Shown here in pieces: positions 1 through 25,139 of a DNA stretch of 64,000 nt. Every line of letters starts with the position of its first letter. The first letter of the stretch is position 1. The position numbers and the translations under genes were made by a program. The notes below the pieces were generated by a model. The model made no database searches and was not told the DNA's origin. It was given only the letters and a program-made list of their open reading frames with translations. Location: positions 303,414,248 to 303,478,247 of the forward strand of contig OZ024740.1 of assembly GCA_964016885.1 (NCBI GenBank), written 5' to 3'. The DNA is from Eledone cirrhosa (lineage: Eukaryota; Mollusca; Cephalopoda; Octopoda; Eledonidae).

Positions 1-114
1 ATTTCATAACAGCTGTTTCATATTGCATCATTATTTTGTTGAGTCTTCTAAATCATTGTTTTGTCTTGTATCACAGAACCAGAAGTGGTTTCAAACAGAT
101 TGATATTAAAAGAG

Positions 115-547
115 TTAACCCTTTTATGACCGTATTTCTAATGAAATACACTCTATTTCAATTAATTAACCCTTTAGCATTCACATTACTCTATATATAC
201 TATTGTATTTTCACGGTAAAGGCTTTACCTCACATAATATCGAATCTATGAGATTTTGAGAACAAAACCTTAGCATCAGTTTCAGCGACCAGTTACAGCC
301 AGTTTCAACAGAAAGAGGTAAAGAATTCTGACCGGTTTTTGCCGGTTTGAACATTAAAGAGTTAATGTAGAATTTTGAGGGATTTACTAAAAGTATTAAT
401 TATTTCATTACTAAGATAGTAACTTAATGTAAGGTTTATATGAAATTATGTTGGAAGATTTTAATTTAAATTAGAAACCTTTAAAATTGGTGGTTTTGTT
501 TCATTAACCAGAACCAGTTTGGGCCAGGTTGGTAAAAAATGGGTTAA
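115..547 (-). mobile_element. MITE-B copy interrupted by MITE-A
   Basis: The left part is 115-165 (TTAACCCTTTTATGACC) and the right part 366-547 ending GGGTTAA. Together they match the roughly 235-bp MITE-B. A further MITE-B-like end abuts at 1-118. Confidence 0.8.
166..365 (+). mobile_element. MITE-A, single-core copy nested in MITE-B
   Basis: A 200-bp element from TTAACCCTTTAGC to TTAAAGAGTTAA, with one satellite-type core unit (about 170-235). It sits at a TTAA inside the MITE-B of 115-547, as piggyBac-type insertion would give. Confidence 0.82.
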
Positions 548-909
548 GGATTATTGCTTAGCTCTGGTCTCATGCTGTTAAACAGATGCAAGAGATGTCT
601 TATTCCAAACAAAGTTCTAGTTTATTTCCGGGTGTTCTGACTCTTATTCTTGATGGTAATGTAAAATATAGTTTTCTGACCAGAAACTTGATGAAGTACT
701 TGAAACAGTTATGTTCATGGTCTTATTCATACAACTCTGTCAGCTGATGAAGTGGGCCATATCATTCATGGTAGCAATTTATGGCCAGTGTTTGTAGGGA
801 AAACAGACTAGTGGAGAGTACCAGAGAAATAACATTTGGAGAAAGACAAATATATTAAAATGAAGTATTGCCTATGTTCTATGGAAGTAATGAGGGAAAG
901 TTGTGTGTG
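548..909. other. No feature recognised
   Basis: AT-rich upstream/intronic sequence of GGT without convincing exon or repeat. Confidence 0.4.
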
Positions 910-1545
910 TGTATCCCAGTTTGAACTACAACTAATGCCTCCCCAGCAAGACCAAGGAAACTGAGCACATTAGTGCTGGTACCACAATAAAAGCACCTAG
1001 TCTCCTTTGTAAGGTGGTAGTGCTGGTGTCTCAATGAAAAGTACTCAATCCACTCTATAAATTGGTAGTGCTAGAGTCATGATAAAATTCTCCCAGTACA
1101 TGCTGTGAAGTGGTTGGTGTTAGGAAGGGCCTCCAGCCATAGAAATCATTCCCTCAATAATGCTGTAATAGGTTGATGTTAGGAAAGGGATCCAACCATA
1201 GAAACTAAACCAAAACAAAGCATACAAGCATGGCCTTGTCACCAGGCTGGTCTGACCTCAGCCTGTGGCAACCATCTAAGCCATGCAAACATGAACAATA
1301 AGTATTAAACAGTGATGATGATATATTATGTATAGAGGTGGTGCCTCAATAAAATGAACTATGTCCACTCTGTAAAATTGTAATGCCAGTACTACAAAAA
1401 AATGCACCCAATGCCCTCTATAAGGTGGTTGTTGTAAGGAAGAGAATCCAGTCATAGAAAACATGCCAAATAAGGTTGCTCCAACCCATCCGGTCTCAGA
1501 CCATGACAACCTAACCAAACCATGCCAGCATGGAAAATGGTCATA
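910..1545 (+). mobile_element. GAT-tail repeats, two copies
   Basis: Modules such as 'gtggttggtgttaggaaggg', 'catccagccatagaaa' and 'gccatgcaaacatgaac' with tails near 1315 ('gtgatgatgatat') and 1540. The modules match the LINE-2 3' UTR. Confidence 0.7.
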
Positions 1546-1560
1546 AAATAAATATATACA

Positions 1561-1769
1561 AGGGGATGCTGAAAAGTTCCTGGCTTTGGGTAAAAGAAAA
1601 TACAGGAGGGTTAGTTAATTATGATTTTATTCAACATATTCCCCTCTCAGATTCACACACTTATTGCAGTGGTCCTTTAGTTTTTTTAAGCCCTGTAAAA
1701 AGGACTCTTAAGGTTGGGCCTAGGCCTCTGTAGCAGCAATCAAGCCAGGAACTTTTCAGCAGCCTCTCA
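1561..1769. mobile_element. Short mariner-like element with clean inverted ends
   Basis: Left 'gctgaaaagttcctggctt' and right AAGCCAGGAACTTTTCAGC are exact reverse complements over 19 bp. The ends resemble mariner termini. At about 209 bp it cannot encode a transposase. Confidence 0.75.
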
Positions 1770-1956
1770 TATATATATATTCTTCAATCTCTTTGCCACC
1801 AACTATGTCCCAATCACAATAGAACATAGAAGTACTTCAGTTTAACATGTCTTTCCCAAAGTTATAGTGGAGGTTCAGTGTGTTGTGCACAATCTGATGA
1901 ATCTTCATTGAGATGAAAGTAATCAGTAACTGTGAGACACTGTATCTTCTATACCA

Positions 1957-2382
1957 GAGGTGGGGAACTTTTTCATGTTGAACGGCTGCATTAAGTTAAT
2001 TGTAATATAATAAAGCTGCATTCAATAAACCATAATCACTGGTGTACTAAATCCCTGCGGGTTCTCACCAACCAGAGATAGTGTCTCCAGTCAAGCAGGA
2101 ATTTAATGTACATTCTAGAGTCACATTAGAACCAAAATATGAGTGTAGAAAGTACTAAAATTGCCCTTATGATCTACTAATTTTGTAATTCAGTGTGGAT
2201 TATTTACTTGAATTTTCTTTTACTGTTTGATATTTAAAACCTGTTCATCTTATGGTTTAAATTAAAATAAGAGATAGACAAAAACATATTAATAAAAAAT
2301 TTTAATTTGTTGGAAATGATTGATTCTTTCAAAAGGCCACACAGAATGGCATAGAAGGCCACAGGTTCCCCATTTCTGTTCT
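1957..2382 (+). mobile_element. hAT-like MITE
   Basis: Termini 'cagaggtggggaacttttt' and 'aggttccccatttctg' are imperfect inverted repeats of the hAT type. No coding capacity. A partial reverse copy occurs at 24427-24795. Confidence 0.65.
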
Positions 2383-2664
2383 ATACTCTGAATAAAAATA
2401 CATACTCTAGTTATGTTTGAGTTCTCTTTCTCAGACAGGTAACTATTAATTCCGAAGAGATACCATCACCAAAACTTTACAGTCACTGTCACCTTCTTCT
2501 TCAGGGAATATATATTTATATATATATTATTGCTGTTACTGAAAACGGGGTTTTTGGTATTGTTTATGGCACATTTCAAGAAATGTACAGAAGACTTTAT
2601 GAGTGAGAAATGTCATCATTTCATGAAAGGAAAACATACACAAAGTGAACTAAATGTAATTGTT

Positions 2665-2855
2665 TAATAATAATTGTTTCTACTTTTGGCACAAGGCCAG
2701 CAATTATTCCAGTGTATTACTGGTACTTTATTTTATCGACCCCCATAAGGATGAAAGGCAAAGTTAACCTCGGCGGGATTTGAACTCAGTCCGTAAAGGG
2801 ACGTAACTGTGCTGCAAAGCATGGCGCCCGACCCTCTACCGATACCGCCAATTCA
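2665..2855 (-). mobile_element. SINE-A (tRNA-derived)
   Basis: Minus-strand copy. The 3' tail 'aattgtttctacttttggc' is at its low end and the B-box-like 'gggatttgaactcag' is inside. The head is at about 2855. Confidence 0.82.
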
Positions 2856-2862
2856 CTGAATA

Positions 2863-3232
2863 ATAATAATTGTTTCTACTTTTGGCACTACAACTCATCA
2901 AAAGTGTATGTATAGTACATAGGGTAATGTACAAACGTCAGGAAAATGAACAGTGCATGAGTCATGATATACACATGTGAGCATGTGTATGGAAGGGGGA
3001 CATCAGGTGTAGTTTTGGCGAATTTCGGGAAGCATGAGGGTTTTAAAGGATGCAGTGTCTCGGCAGCTAACAACTGACGCAGGCAGTTTGTTCCATGCTT
3101 CAACAACTCTAAGCGTGAAAAAATGTTTCCGAAAGTCATAGGAGCTGTGCTGTTTTCTGACTTTGTAGGCATGTCCACGTTTGCTGGAGACTTTAGTGGG
3201 TATAGCTGGGGCTAGAGGTGTTAAGTTCAAAT
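2863..3232 (-). mobile_element. LINE-1 3' fragment
   Basis: On the minus strand it encodes GHAYKVRKQHSS, then FRKHFFTLRVVEAWNKLPAS, as at the LINE-1 C terminus, followed by the LINE-1 UTR and the 'agtagaaacaatt' tail. It sits just upstream of GGT exon a, next to a SINE-A. Confidence 0.85.
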
Positions 3233-3281
3233 TTCTAGCTTTCTTTTTATCATAATTTAGCTTCTGTTCTCTATTTTTCAG

Positions 3282-17641
<14,360 letters not shown>

Positions 17642-17723
17642 GCAGTGCCTACTTGGAGACTTAGGCCAAACTTTGACAGGATTCATCATCAATCATCAGG
17701 GAAAGATTTTATCAGCCGTTTCC

Positions 17724-17729
17724 AATAAA
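17724..17729 (+). other. Candidate GGT polyadenylation signal AATAAA
   Basis: Canonical AATAAA 83 bases after the GGT stop codon; it is the first such hexamer downstream. Confidence 0.6.
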
Positions 17730-17989
17730 ATATACATACATGTATATATACACACAAATATGTACATACATACAGATAGACAGACATGCATATACACATA
17801 TATACATTTATACACGTAAATACTCAAGTTTCTATTAACGTTGCTTTGGTTCTTTTAAACTACACAAATTGCCATGACAGGTAAAAAAAATGATTGTATT
17901 TTAATAATTATTTTATTTTTATTAATGTTGAATGTTTCATAAATTGTTATTGTTATCATTACCATTATTATTATTATTACTATTATTAA

Positions 17990-18665
17990 TACTACTACTA
18001 TAATAGGATTAGCAGAATCTTTGCAGTATTTGTTCTGACTCATTACATTCTGAAGTCAACTTTGTCTTTCATCCTTCCCGAATCAGTAAAATAAAGTACC
18101 AGTAAAGTATTGAGGTAAATTTAATCGACTTTTCCCACCCCTCAAAATGCTTACCTTGTGCCTAAATTAGAGATTATAATTATTACAATTATAAAGATGT
18201 CGTGGCCGAGTGTTTAAGGCGATGGGCTAGAAATCTCTTTGGCCTTGTGCCCAAATCAGAAACCATTATTACAATTATAAACTGAGCAGTGTTTGGCTGA
18301 ATTGATTGAGTGACGGACAAGAATGTCTTGTCATATTTAGTTATGTCACTTTATGTTCTGAGTTCAAATCCTTACATAGTCCATAAAATAAGTACCAGTC
18401 AAGTACTGAGGTAAATTAAATCAACTATGCCTCTCCCACTAAATCTGAGGCCTTGTGCAGAACACTGACCAAAATGTCTTGCAGTATTCAGCTTCGTCTC
18501 TTTCTATTATGAGTTTAAATTGCACCAGAGTCAACTTTGCTTTTTATTCCCTCTGGGGTGAATTAAATAGGTACGAGTTATATGATAAGGTTGATTTCAT
18601 CAACTGTACCTGCTCTTCTAAAATTGTTGGTCTTGGGCCTAAATCAGAAACCATTATTTAAAAAA
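17990..18665 (+). mobile_element. Cluster of four diverged SINE-A-like units
   Basis: Four head-to-tail units, each ending near 'cttgtgcctaaat.aga', at about 18180, 18275, 18460 and 18655. Bodies contain 'ctttgtctttcatcctt', 'gagttcaaatcctta' and 'aataaagtaccagtaaag' forms. Intergenic. Confidence 0.7.
18199..18243 (+). pseudogene. 5' half of a tRNA-Ser (AGA-type) fused to a SINE tail
   Basis: 'gtcgtggccgagtgtttaag' followed by 'gcgatgggctagaaatctc' matches acceptor, D arm and AGA anticodon loop of eukaryotic tRNA-Ser. It then breaks into 'ggccttgtgcccaaatcag', the SINE-A tail. The variable and T arms are absent, so it is not a tRNA gene. Confidence 0.72.
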
Positions 18666-19049
18666 AAAGACATCATTTTTGAATTTTCATCACTCACTTT
18701 CCTGAGAGTAACACTTCCAGTCTTACCTTTAGATATTGTTATGCCTCTTGGGTTGTTTCTGGAGTTTTCTCTTTGCTTAAATATTGTTGAAGACATTGCA
18801 AGAAGTATCAGCTGTTATTACCAACTTTAAAAGGGAAACACAAATGATAATGAATATGAACTGAACTGTGATGTACAAATATAGAAAATATTATAACATT
18901 TTACGTGCAGAAAGCAGTGATGCATTTGAGTATGGAGAGAAAAAATGGAGTGAGGATGTTTTCAGTCTGCACAAAATTTTATATGATATAATAATGTGTT
19001 GGCTAGAAACTTGTGTTTCTTAATTTTGATAAAATATTCAGTAAAATCC

Positions 19050-19640
19050 TTCCTAGCATAAAATAAACCAATCTAATAAGTGTGCACTCATGCACCGATA
19101 AACATATTCATTGTATTTGATATTCATTATTACCTTCTTCCCATTCAAAGGAGGTAACTCCCTTATCTGAGATGCCACATGCTGTGACACATTCTCTGCC
19201 TCCAGCTTAGTTACTTTGGTCACAAACCCTGGTACTGTGGCCCGCAATGCAGAGGACACAAACAAATACTGGGGCTTGTCCAGCTACTTCCTCTTCAAAC
19301 TCAAGTCTCTGTAGAGAGCTCAGGCATCCTTGGACCCTATACTGCCGAGCTCCTCTGTAAAATCGGATTAATAGTAACCCGCCTGAAGAAGGAGCCCATG
19401 TGGTGGGGTGGCTGTTTCAGCGGGTGCCACTGACCATTGTCCATGGAAATGCTTTTGCAGTTTTGTCTGTGAGGCACAGCCGAAAGAGCACCCTGACTTG
19501 GGCATAGAGCCTGTCACCCTCTCCCCTTGCCCCTCTCTTTCTTCCGTGGCCTAATAGTTCTTGCTTTCCCCCTCCTTTTCCTCTCATTCATTTGAATTGT
19601 CCAGATCATGTTTTAAATCAACATGTGGAGGGTCTTCCCA
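19050..19640. repeat. Dispersed repeat, unclassified
   Basis: The segment 'tgtccatggaaatgcttttg', 'cctctttccttccgtgg'-type pyrimidine tract and 'ccttttcctctcattcattt' recurs diverged at 59160-59320. No coding motif recognised. Confidence 0.5.
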
Positions 19641-19789
19641 TCAACTCTATCCATATAGATAGATAGAACATCAGGGCCACATATAACATCAAAATGATTC
19701 CAATCACTAAGACACTAGTGCTATAAATGCACTTTTTACTAACAATATGAATAGATATACTGTTCTACATAGAATACTACAGAGAGAAG

Positions 19790-20035
19790 ACTGCATTGGT
19801 ATGTGCATGGATGGTGATCACTGGATGAAGAAATGCCAAGAAATCTCAGTGAAAGGAAGGCCAAGGAAGACCTGAGCAGAAGTGGTGAGAGCTGATCACA
19901 AAAAGTTAAAACTCACGGAGATGGCAAAGGATCGCGACATGTAGAGAGATTCTGTGCTGAAAAGGATGCATCTAACCCATGCAAGCCTGAAAAAAATGGA
20001 TGTAAGAACAACAACAATGATGATGATGGTGATGA
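19790..20035 (+). mobile_element. LINE fragment with (GAT)n tail
   Basis: 'ggaaggccaaggaagacctg' (RPRKT-type) through 'aatgatgatgatggtgatg'. Intergenic between GGT and PREP. Confidence 0.65.
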
Positions 20036-20125
20036 CTTCAGAGTTGCATTTCTGTAACATTTTCTCTGGTTAGAAAAGCCAATGCAAGAGGAACATTCTC
20101 TATCACTACACAGAAATATATGCTG

Positions 20126-20646
20126 TACTCTCGGGTCCCGAATAATAGGATGAGGTGGGGAATATCGGTAATTTTTTTAGGTTGCCTCCCTTGAACTTTT
20201 TTAAAAATCAGAATTAGTCGTTTAGTTTACATATTGAGACCCCGACGTATCCTATTTATTTGATAACGCATGGGATTTCTAGTAATGTACATTTTTTGTC
20301 ATGTATAAAGAAAATTAATTGGCGCAGGAATGCTACCACTTAAAATAAAATTTCGCTGAAGCTAGATTAGCAAAATTTAATAATTGTTTCTACTTTTGGC
20401 ACAAGGCCATCAATTACCCAGTACATTACTGGTACTTTATTTTATCGACCCCGTAAGCATGAAAGGCAAAGTTAACCTCGGCGGGATTTGAACTCAGACC
20501 GCAAAGGGACGTAACTATGCTGGAAAGCATGGCGTCCAACCCTCTACTGATACAGCCAATCCATGGGAGTAGCACAGGGTTGGAAAAAAAATCGTAAAAA
20601 TGAATAGGTGTGAGGGGGGGGGACGATTATTTGTGACCTAAGAGTA
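20126..20646 (+). mobile_element. MITE-C copy with nested SINE-A
   Basis: TACTCTCGGGTCCCGAATAA at the left and 'gattatttgtgacctaagag' at the right. A SINE-A in minus orientation interrupts it at 20379-20573. Confidence 0.85.
20379..20573 (-). mobile_element. SINE-A inside MITE-C
   Basis: Same order as at 2665-2855: tail 'taattgtttctacttttgg', B box 'gcgggatttgaactcag', head 'ctgatacagccaatcca'. Confidence 0.85.
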
Positions 20647-20649
20647 GCT

Positions 20650-21480
20650 GATCTGTTTAAATTCTGACCTCAGGAACATTTTTATCTTTATTATAATCTC
20701 TCTATGTAATAAGATAGTTTTCTCTGCACACATCATTTCTAGGTATTTCTGTCTGAAACAACCACTTCTCAGCTATCAATCTTGATGGAGTGAGCCTTGA
20801 GGTCATATTTCTAGATGTCTTTTAACTTCTTCAGTGCTGTAGATGAGATAACTCGTCCTAACAGGTTTGAACTCCTTTCCTACAGTTCATAGCTTCAAAG
20901 TTATGAACTCTTTTCCAAGAATTCATAACTTCAAAGCTAGATGGGGTTAATAGTTTATTGATGTGACATTTGTCAATCAAAATAATCATTTTACTGAAAG
21001 AAAAAAAAATGGTACAGCAACTGTAGCTGTGTAAAATATACGCACCGGTCAACAGGTTAAACATAACTAGGGACTTTGCCACAAAAGCAATCCTTTATTT
21101 GGGAGAGATGTCCAAGTTAATTTAGACATCTTCACTAAGGAGTGTATACATGTTTGGAACTTATACTATTTCAAACATATGCACAATTCTTTATTGGCTG
21201 GCTATAATCAAAATACCTTTTAGATGCAACATATATTGCCAGTTAACCAGAAATGAGGACTTAAAAGCAACAGTTAATCTGTTAATTCCAGATATAGAAA
21301 CATATTGCTATGATGTTTTTTTTCAGGACTTTGCTAAACTATTGGCAATGATTGGGGATTATTTCAGCCGGGTTTTCTGGGCTTTTTTTTTTAATCACAA
21401 GTGAAGTTGTAAATAGTATTTACAAAATACATATGTACAGAGTAAAGATTGTAGTTAAAATGACAAGGCTGGCCCTTTGA
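20650..21480. other. Intergenic, no feature recognised
   Basis: AT-rich, with a small local duplication near 20870-20945 ('gttatgaactcttttcc' type). No gene seen. Confidence 0.4.
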
Positions 21481-21484
21481 ATTA

Positions 21485-21636
21485 CAGGTACAACTCATTT
21501 TTGCCAGCTGAGTGGACTGTACCAACGTGAAATAAAGTGTCTTACTAAAGGACACAGTGAGCCACTGGGAATCGAACTCACGACCTTACAAACATAAGCT
21601 CGTGAGTCGAATACCCTAGCCACATGCCTTCACTAG
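21485..21636 (-). mobile_element. SINE-B
   Basis: 'ggaatcgaactcacgacctt' (B box, minus) and 'ctagccacatgcctt' (head) at the high end. Intergenic. Confidence 0.8.
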
Positions 21637-21689
21637 TCTACTTAACAATAACTGAGAATTATAAGAGTATATATGGTACTATATATAGA

Positions 21690-21812
21690 TACAGTCCTAT
21701 ACAAGCGAGACACGGTCACCTGACCAATCTTGCCTCAAGTGGGACACAATTCCCATCTAACCCATGCTAGCGTGGAAGATAGACGTTAAACAATGATGAT
21801 GATGATGATTAT
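21690..21812 (+). mobile_element. GAT-tail repeat, 3' part
   Basis: 'cagtcctatacaagcgagac', 'catgctagcgtggaagatag' and (GAT)n. Intergenic. Confidence 0.75.
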
Positions 21813-22039
21813 ATATATACTGGAACGAATTCAATCAACTATAACCTCACTAATTTGTATGTCTTGTACTAATTATATGAAATCACAACTTGTTGCTTTT
21901 AAATAGTATGCATGTAAACACTTGTGCTTACCTCATTTAATAAAATGCGCCTTCATAATTATATGTCTATTTTCCCTGCTAGCAAGGATTGGGCTGGTTA
22001 AAATAGACTATCAGTACTTAATTGAAACAACTGATTTTC

Positions 22040-22300
22040 CAGATGGTCTGGAATCTATCTCCCTGGTGCTGGTGCAATCATGGCACCAGCACTAGGAAGA
22101 TTGCTATGTCTTTGACACAACAGAATAGTTCTGTCTCCCCTTTGCTTGGCAAGTTTTCTATGGCTGGATACCCTTCCTATTTATTACCAAACCATTTTAC
22201 AGAGTGTATTGGATGTTTTAGTGTGCCCTTAATATAAGAGGCAAGTCCTCTCAACCCTTTTTGGCATAGGTGGTTGGTGATACCTGTAGAAACTAACAGT
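22040..22300 (-). mobile_element. GAT-tail-type repeat, minus, tail missing
   Basis: 'tatggctggatacccttcct' and 'ggcaccagcactaggaagat' are reverse forms of the family modules. Intergenic. Confidence 0.55.
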
Positions 22301-22336
22301 ACTAGGGAGGTTGTTGATCGTTGATGCAACTGAAAA

Positions 22337-22354
22337 GGTCTCTCTCTCTCTCTC

Positions 22355-22411
<57 letters not shown>
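22337..22411. repeat. (CT)n(CA)n microsatellite
   Basis: A (TC) run is followed by about 29 CA units. Apparent cysteine/valine open frames here are artefacts. Confidence 0.95.
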
Positions 22412-23255
22412 CTGCACGATTTATTTTATCTGTTTACCATTTTTAATGAATATTCACCTGAAATAGTTCTTAACAAAATTGCTTGGTGATACTACATATA
22501 GTTCTTCCAGTTGTCTTTCAAAACTATGCTTGATATTAATTTATTTGCTACATTAGATTCAAATCATGTTTTGGTTACCAACTAACTAGCTTCAATAAAT
22601 TAAAGAATAGAAATTATTACACAGTAAGCAGAACCAGCTTCTTCATCTCTAGAACTTTCTATCATCTGTTAAGTGCTGACTTTTATTCAACATCTCATAC
22701 AACTGGCAGTTTGCATGTTCAGTACAAACCAGACAAATCTAGGATTTAAGTGATCATCCCTCCTAAACATTAGCTACATCTGTACATATCCAGTAGAGCT
22801 ATTACTAAGACTGGTGTACTAAATGCTCTTACAATTTTTTTCAATGTATGAATTAATTGGAGAACCATCCACATATTTTGTCTACTACTACACATTCAGA
22901 TTGTTGGCAAACTATCCTAATGTTATAAATTTGTTTTGTTTTGTTTTGTTTTTTCTAGTTAAAATTTATATTTGTAAGGCAGGGTTTTTTGTTCTTTTAA
23001 GTTTCAGAATTCAAGATCTCATGAGAAATAAAATAAAAAAATAAAAAAAATAAAAATCCATTTGCTCAAATGCTCATAGTATAAACCTCCATATACTAAA
23101 TGTATATAGGGGTTTTCTTTTAAATAAAAAATAAAAAAAATAAACTTCAATTTTTCAATTGGAAATGTATTTCTTGCTTTGAAAATGTCCACCGAGACCG
23201 AGGAGGCACAATTCTCACCTAACTTATAAGAAACTCCAATCAAACAAAATATTTT
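22412..23255. other. Intergenic, no feature recognised
   Basis: AT-rich with A- and T-runs near 22930 and 23030-23145; no gene or known repeat. Confidence 0.4.
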
Positions 23256-23690
23256 GTGTGCTCTCGGATCCTAAATAATGGGAGGGAGTGAGACAAAATT
23301 CTATATTTGTATACAATAATAAAAGAAATGGACCAAATTATATTTACAAAGCTGTATATTTTAAAATGTGCATATTTACTCTCAGGTCCCAAATAATAGG
23401 GAGGAGGTAGGTTGTCTCCGTTGATTGTTTTAACAGAATTAGTCATTTAGTTTACCTTAATTCATCCTATTTATTTTATAACGTATGGGATTCTTGTAAT
23501 TTTCTTTTGTCATGTTTTTTTTTAATGTCTAAAGAAAATTAATTGTTGCAGAAATGCTATACTACTTAAAATAAATTTTCGCCGGAGAAAGATTAGCAAG
23601 ATTTAATAAGTCTGGTCGGCACAATTGTTTCTAGTGTGGAGGAAAAAAAAAATCGGTAGGGGAGACAACTCCAATTAAATAAAATATTTG
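23256..23690 (+). mobile_element. MITE-C, broken copies
   Basis: Two left-type ends ('tgctctcggatcctaaata' near 23260 and 'tactctcaggtcccaaata' near 23379) are followed by one interior and a decayed right end. Confidence 0.65.
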
Positions 23691-24426
23691 GTGTAGGTTA
23701 TACAGTAGGGAGCTAGTTTGGTAACAATAGAAGGCAAACTAATTTCTTGATGTTTTTATATTCCACACTGCTAGATTGTTTAGTTTCTAATGAAAGACAC
23801 TGCTTGTTCATAAAAATTTGAAGGGATTTAGTAATATAACTTGCTCATTATTAATCCAGTGTTTGCAGCATAACTTAACAGTTCTTACATAAAATTATGA
23901 TAGATGGTTTTTAGATAAATATAAACACTTTAAAACTAACAGCTTTGTATCAAAGAACCAGGGACAGTCTCAAGCAGTGCTACTAATGGTTGTATTGTTT
24001 CCTATTTTTCCATAACAGGTACTTTTGGGACCCAAAGTTACCTTGTCGTTAGATCATCTGTTTTTAAAGTTAGATCTTTCCTAACCAATCAATCTGGAAT
24101 GGTGGAGTCAGGAAAACGAATATTTATGAGCCTTCTACAATGAGTGGAGTAATGTTTGGACCTACAACCATTTGAGCACTTAAGTCTCAACCTGTCAGCC
24201 AGTTTAATCCCCCACTTGGCTCAGTTCTTTTAGTAGAGTATTCTGTTACAAGCATTTGGACTAGGATTCTGATTTGAGGATACTTTCTTCTATCCCTTTT
24301 AATGTCTACTTTGCATGGTTTAAACAAATTACCATGTTCTGTGACTAGCTCAGAGTGAAAAGTAAGAGGTACAAGTATAGCCAATAATTTCCTAATTAAA
24401 TGTTTAGGCAAAACAAAGCTTCTTTA

Positions 24427-24795
24427 CATCGACTAAGTCAGAGACGAGGAACATGTGGCCTTCTCTACAATTCTGTGTAACTTTTTTTAAAAAAGAAATC
24501 AATTTCCAACAAATTTTTATTAATGATTTTTTCTGTCCCTATTTTAAATACCAAAGAGTAAAAGCAAATTCATCAAAATAATCCAGACAGCCAGAATTAT
24601 AAAAAATTAGATCATAAGGCAGTTTCAGCACTCATATTTTAGTTTTAATGCAATTCTAGAATGTACATAGTAATTAGATTTTTACAATATAATGTAGATT
24701 TTAAAAATATATAATTAAGGTTTCTTGAATGCAGCCTTATTATATTACAAGTAACTTAATGAGGCCTTCCAACATGAAATGACTAAGTGATGAAT
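24427..24795 (-). mobile_element. hAT-like MITE, partial copy
   Basis: 'acatgtggccttctctaca' through 'cagccttattatattacaag' mirrors the element at 1957-2382. Its ends are decayed. Confidence 0.55.
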
Positions 24796-24984
24796 GTTAC
24801 ATCGTCAACCTCAATAGACCCCTTAAATTACCCAACCTGAGCAATGAATTTCCATGCTGTATACTAGATAAGGAAAGCTCAATGAACAAACATTATCAAA
24901 AACAAAATGGTTTATTTATAAAAATAGATACTCATTGGAGAGATGAAAAGTAACAAAACTCAACATTTTGGTGATGGAAAGAAT

Positions 24985-24990
24985 TTTATT
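24985..24990 (-). other. Candidate PREP polyadenylation signal AATAAA
   Basis: On the minus strand, AATAAA lies 81 bases past the stop codon. Confidence 0.6.
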
Positions 24991-25070
24991 AGTAAATAGC
25001 TTGGACTGTGTCCCCTTGATGATTAAAGCCAGAGACATCAATGGTGAAACCAGTGAAGATCTGACAGTAA

Positions 25071-25139
25071 TCAACTCTTATACCATTCAAGTCCAAGAGT
25101 CTTCACAATAAAACAGTACATGTCAGTTTGTTCTTGGAT
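25071..25139 (-). CDS. PREP: PREP terminal exon
   Basis: Acceptor 'ttattttccag'. It encodes [19 protein letters not shown], then YKS and TGA at 25073-25071, the usual PREP C-terminal helix. Confidence 0.94.
   Translation of the reverse strand: MQEQTDMYCFIVKTLGLEWYKS

Noticed and set aside
36..251. 71-codon frame at the left edge
   Set aside because: It lies across MITE-B and MITE-A; the FTLLYIYY text is the satellite core.
22177..22417. Cys/Val-rich frames
   Set aside because: Translation of the (CA)n microsatellite.
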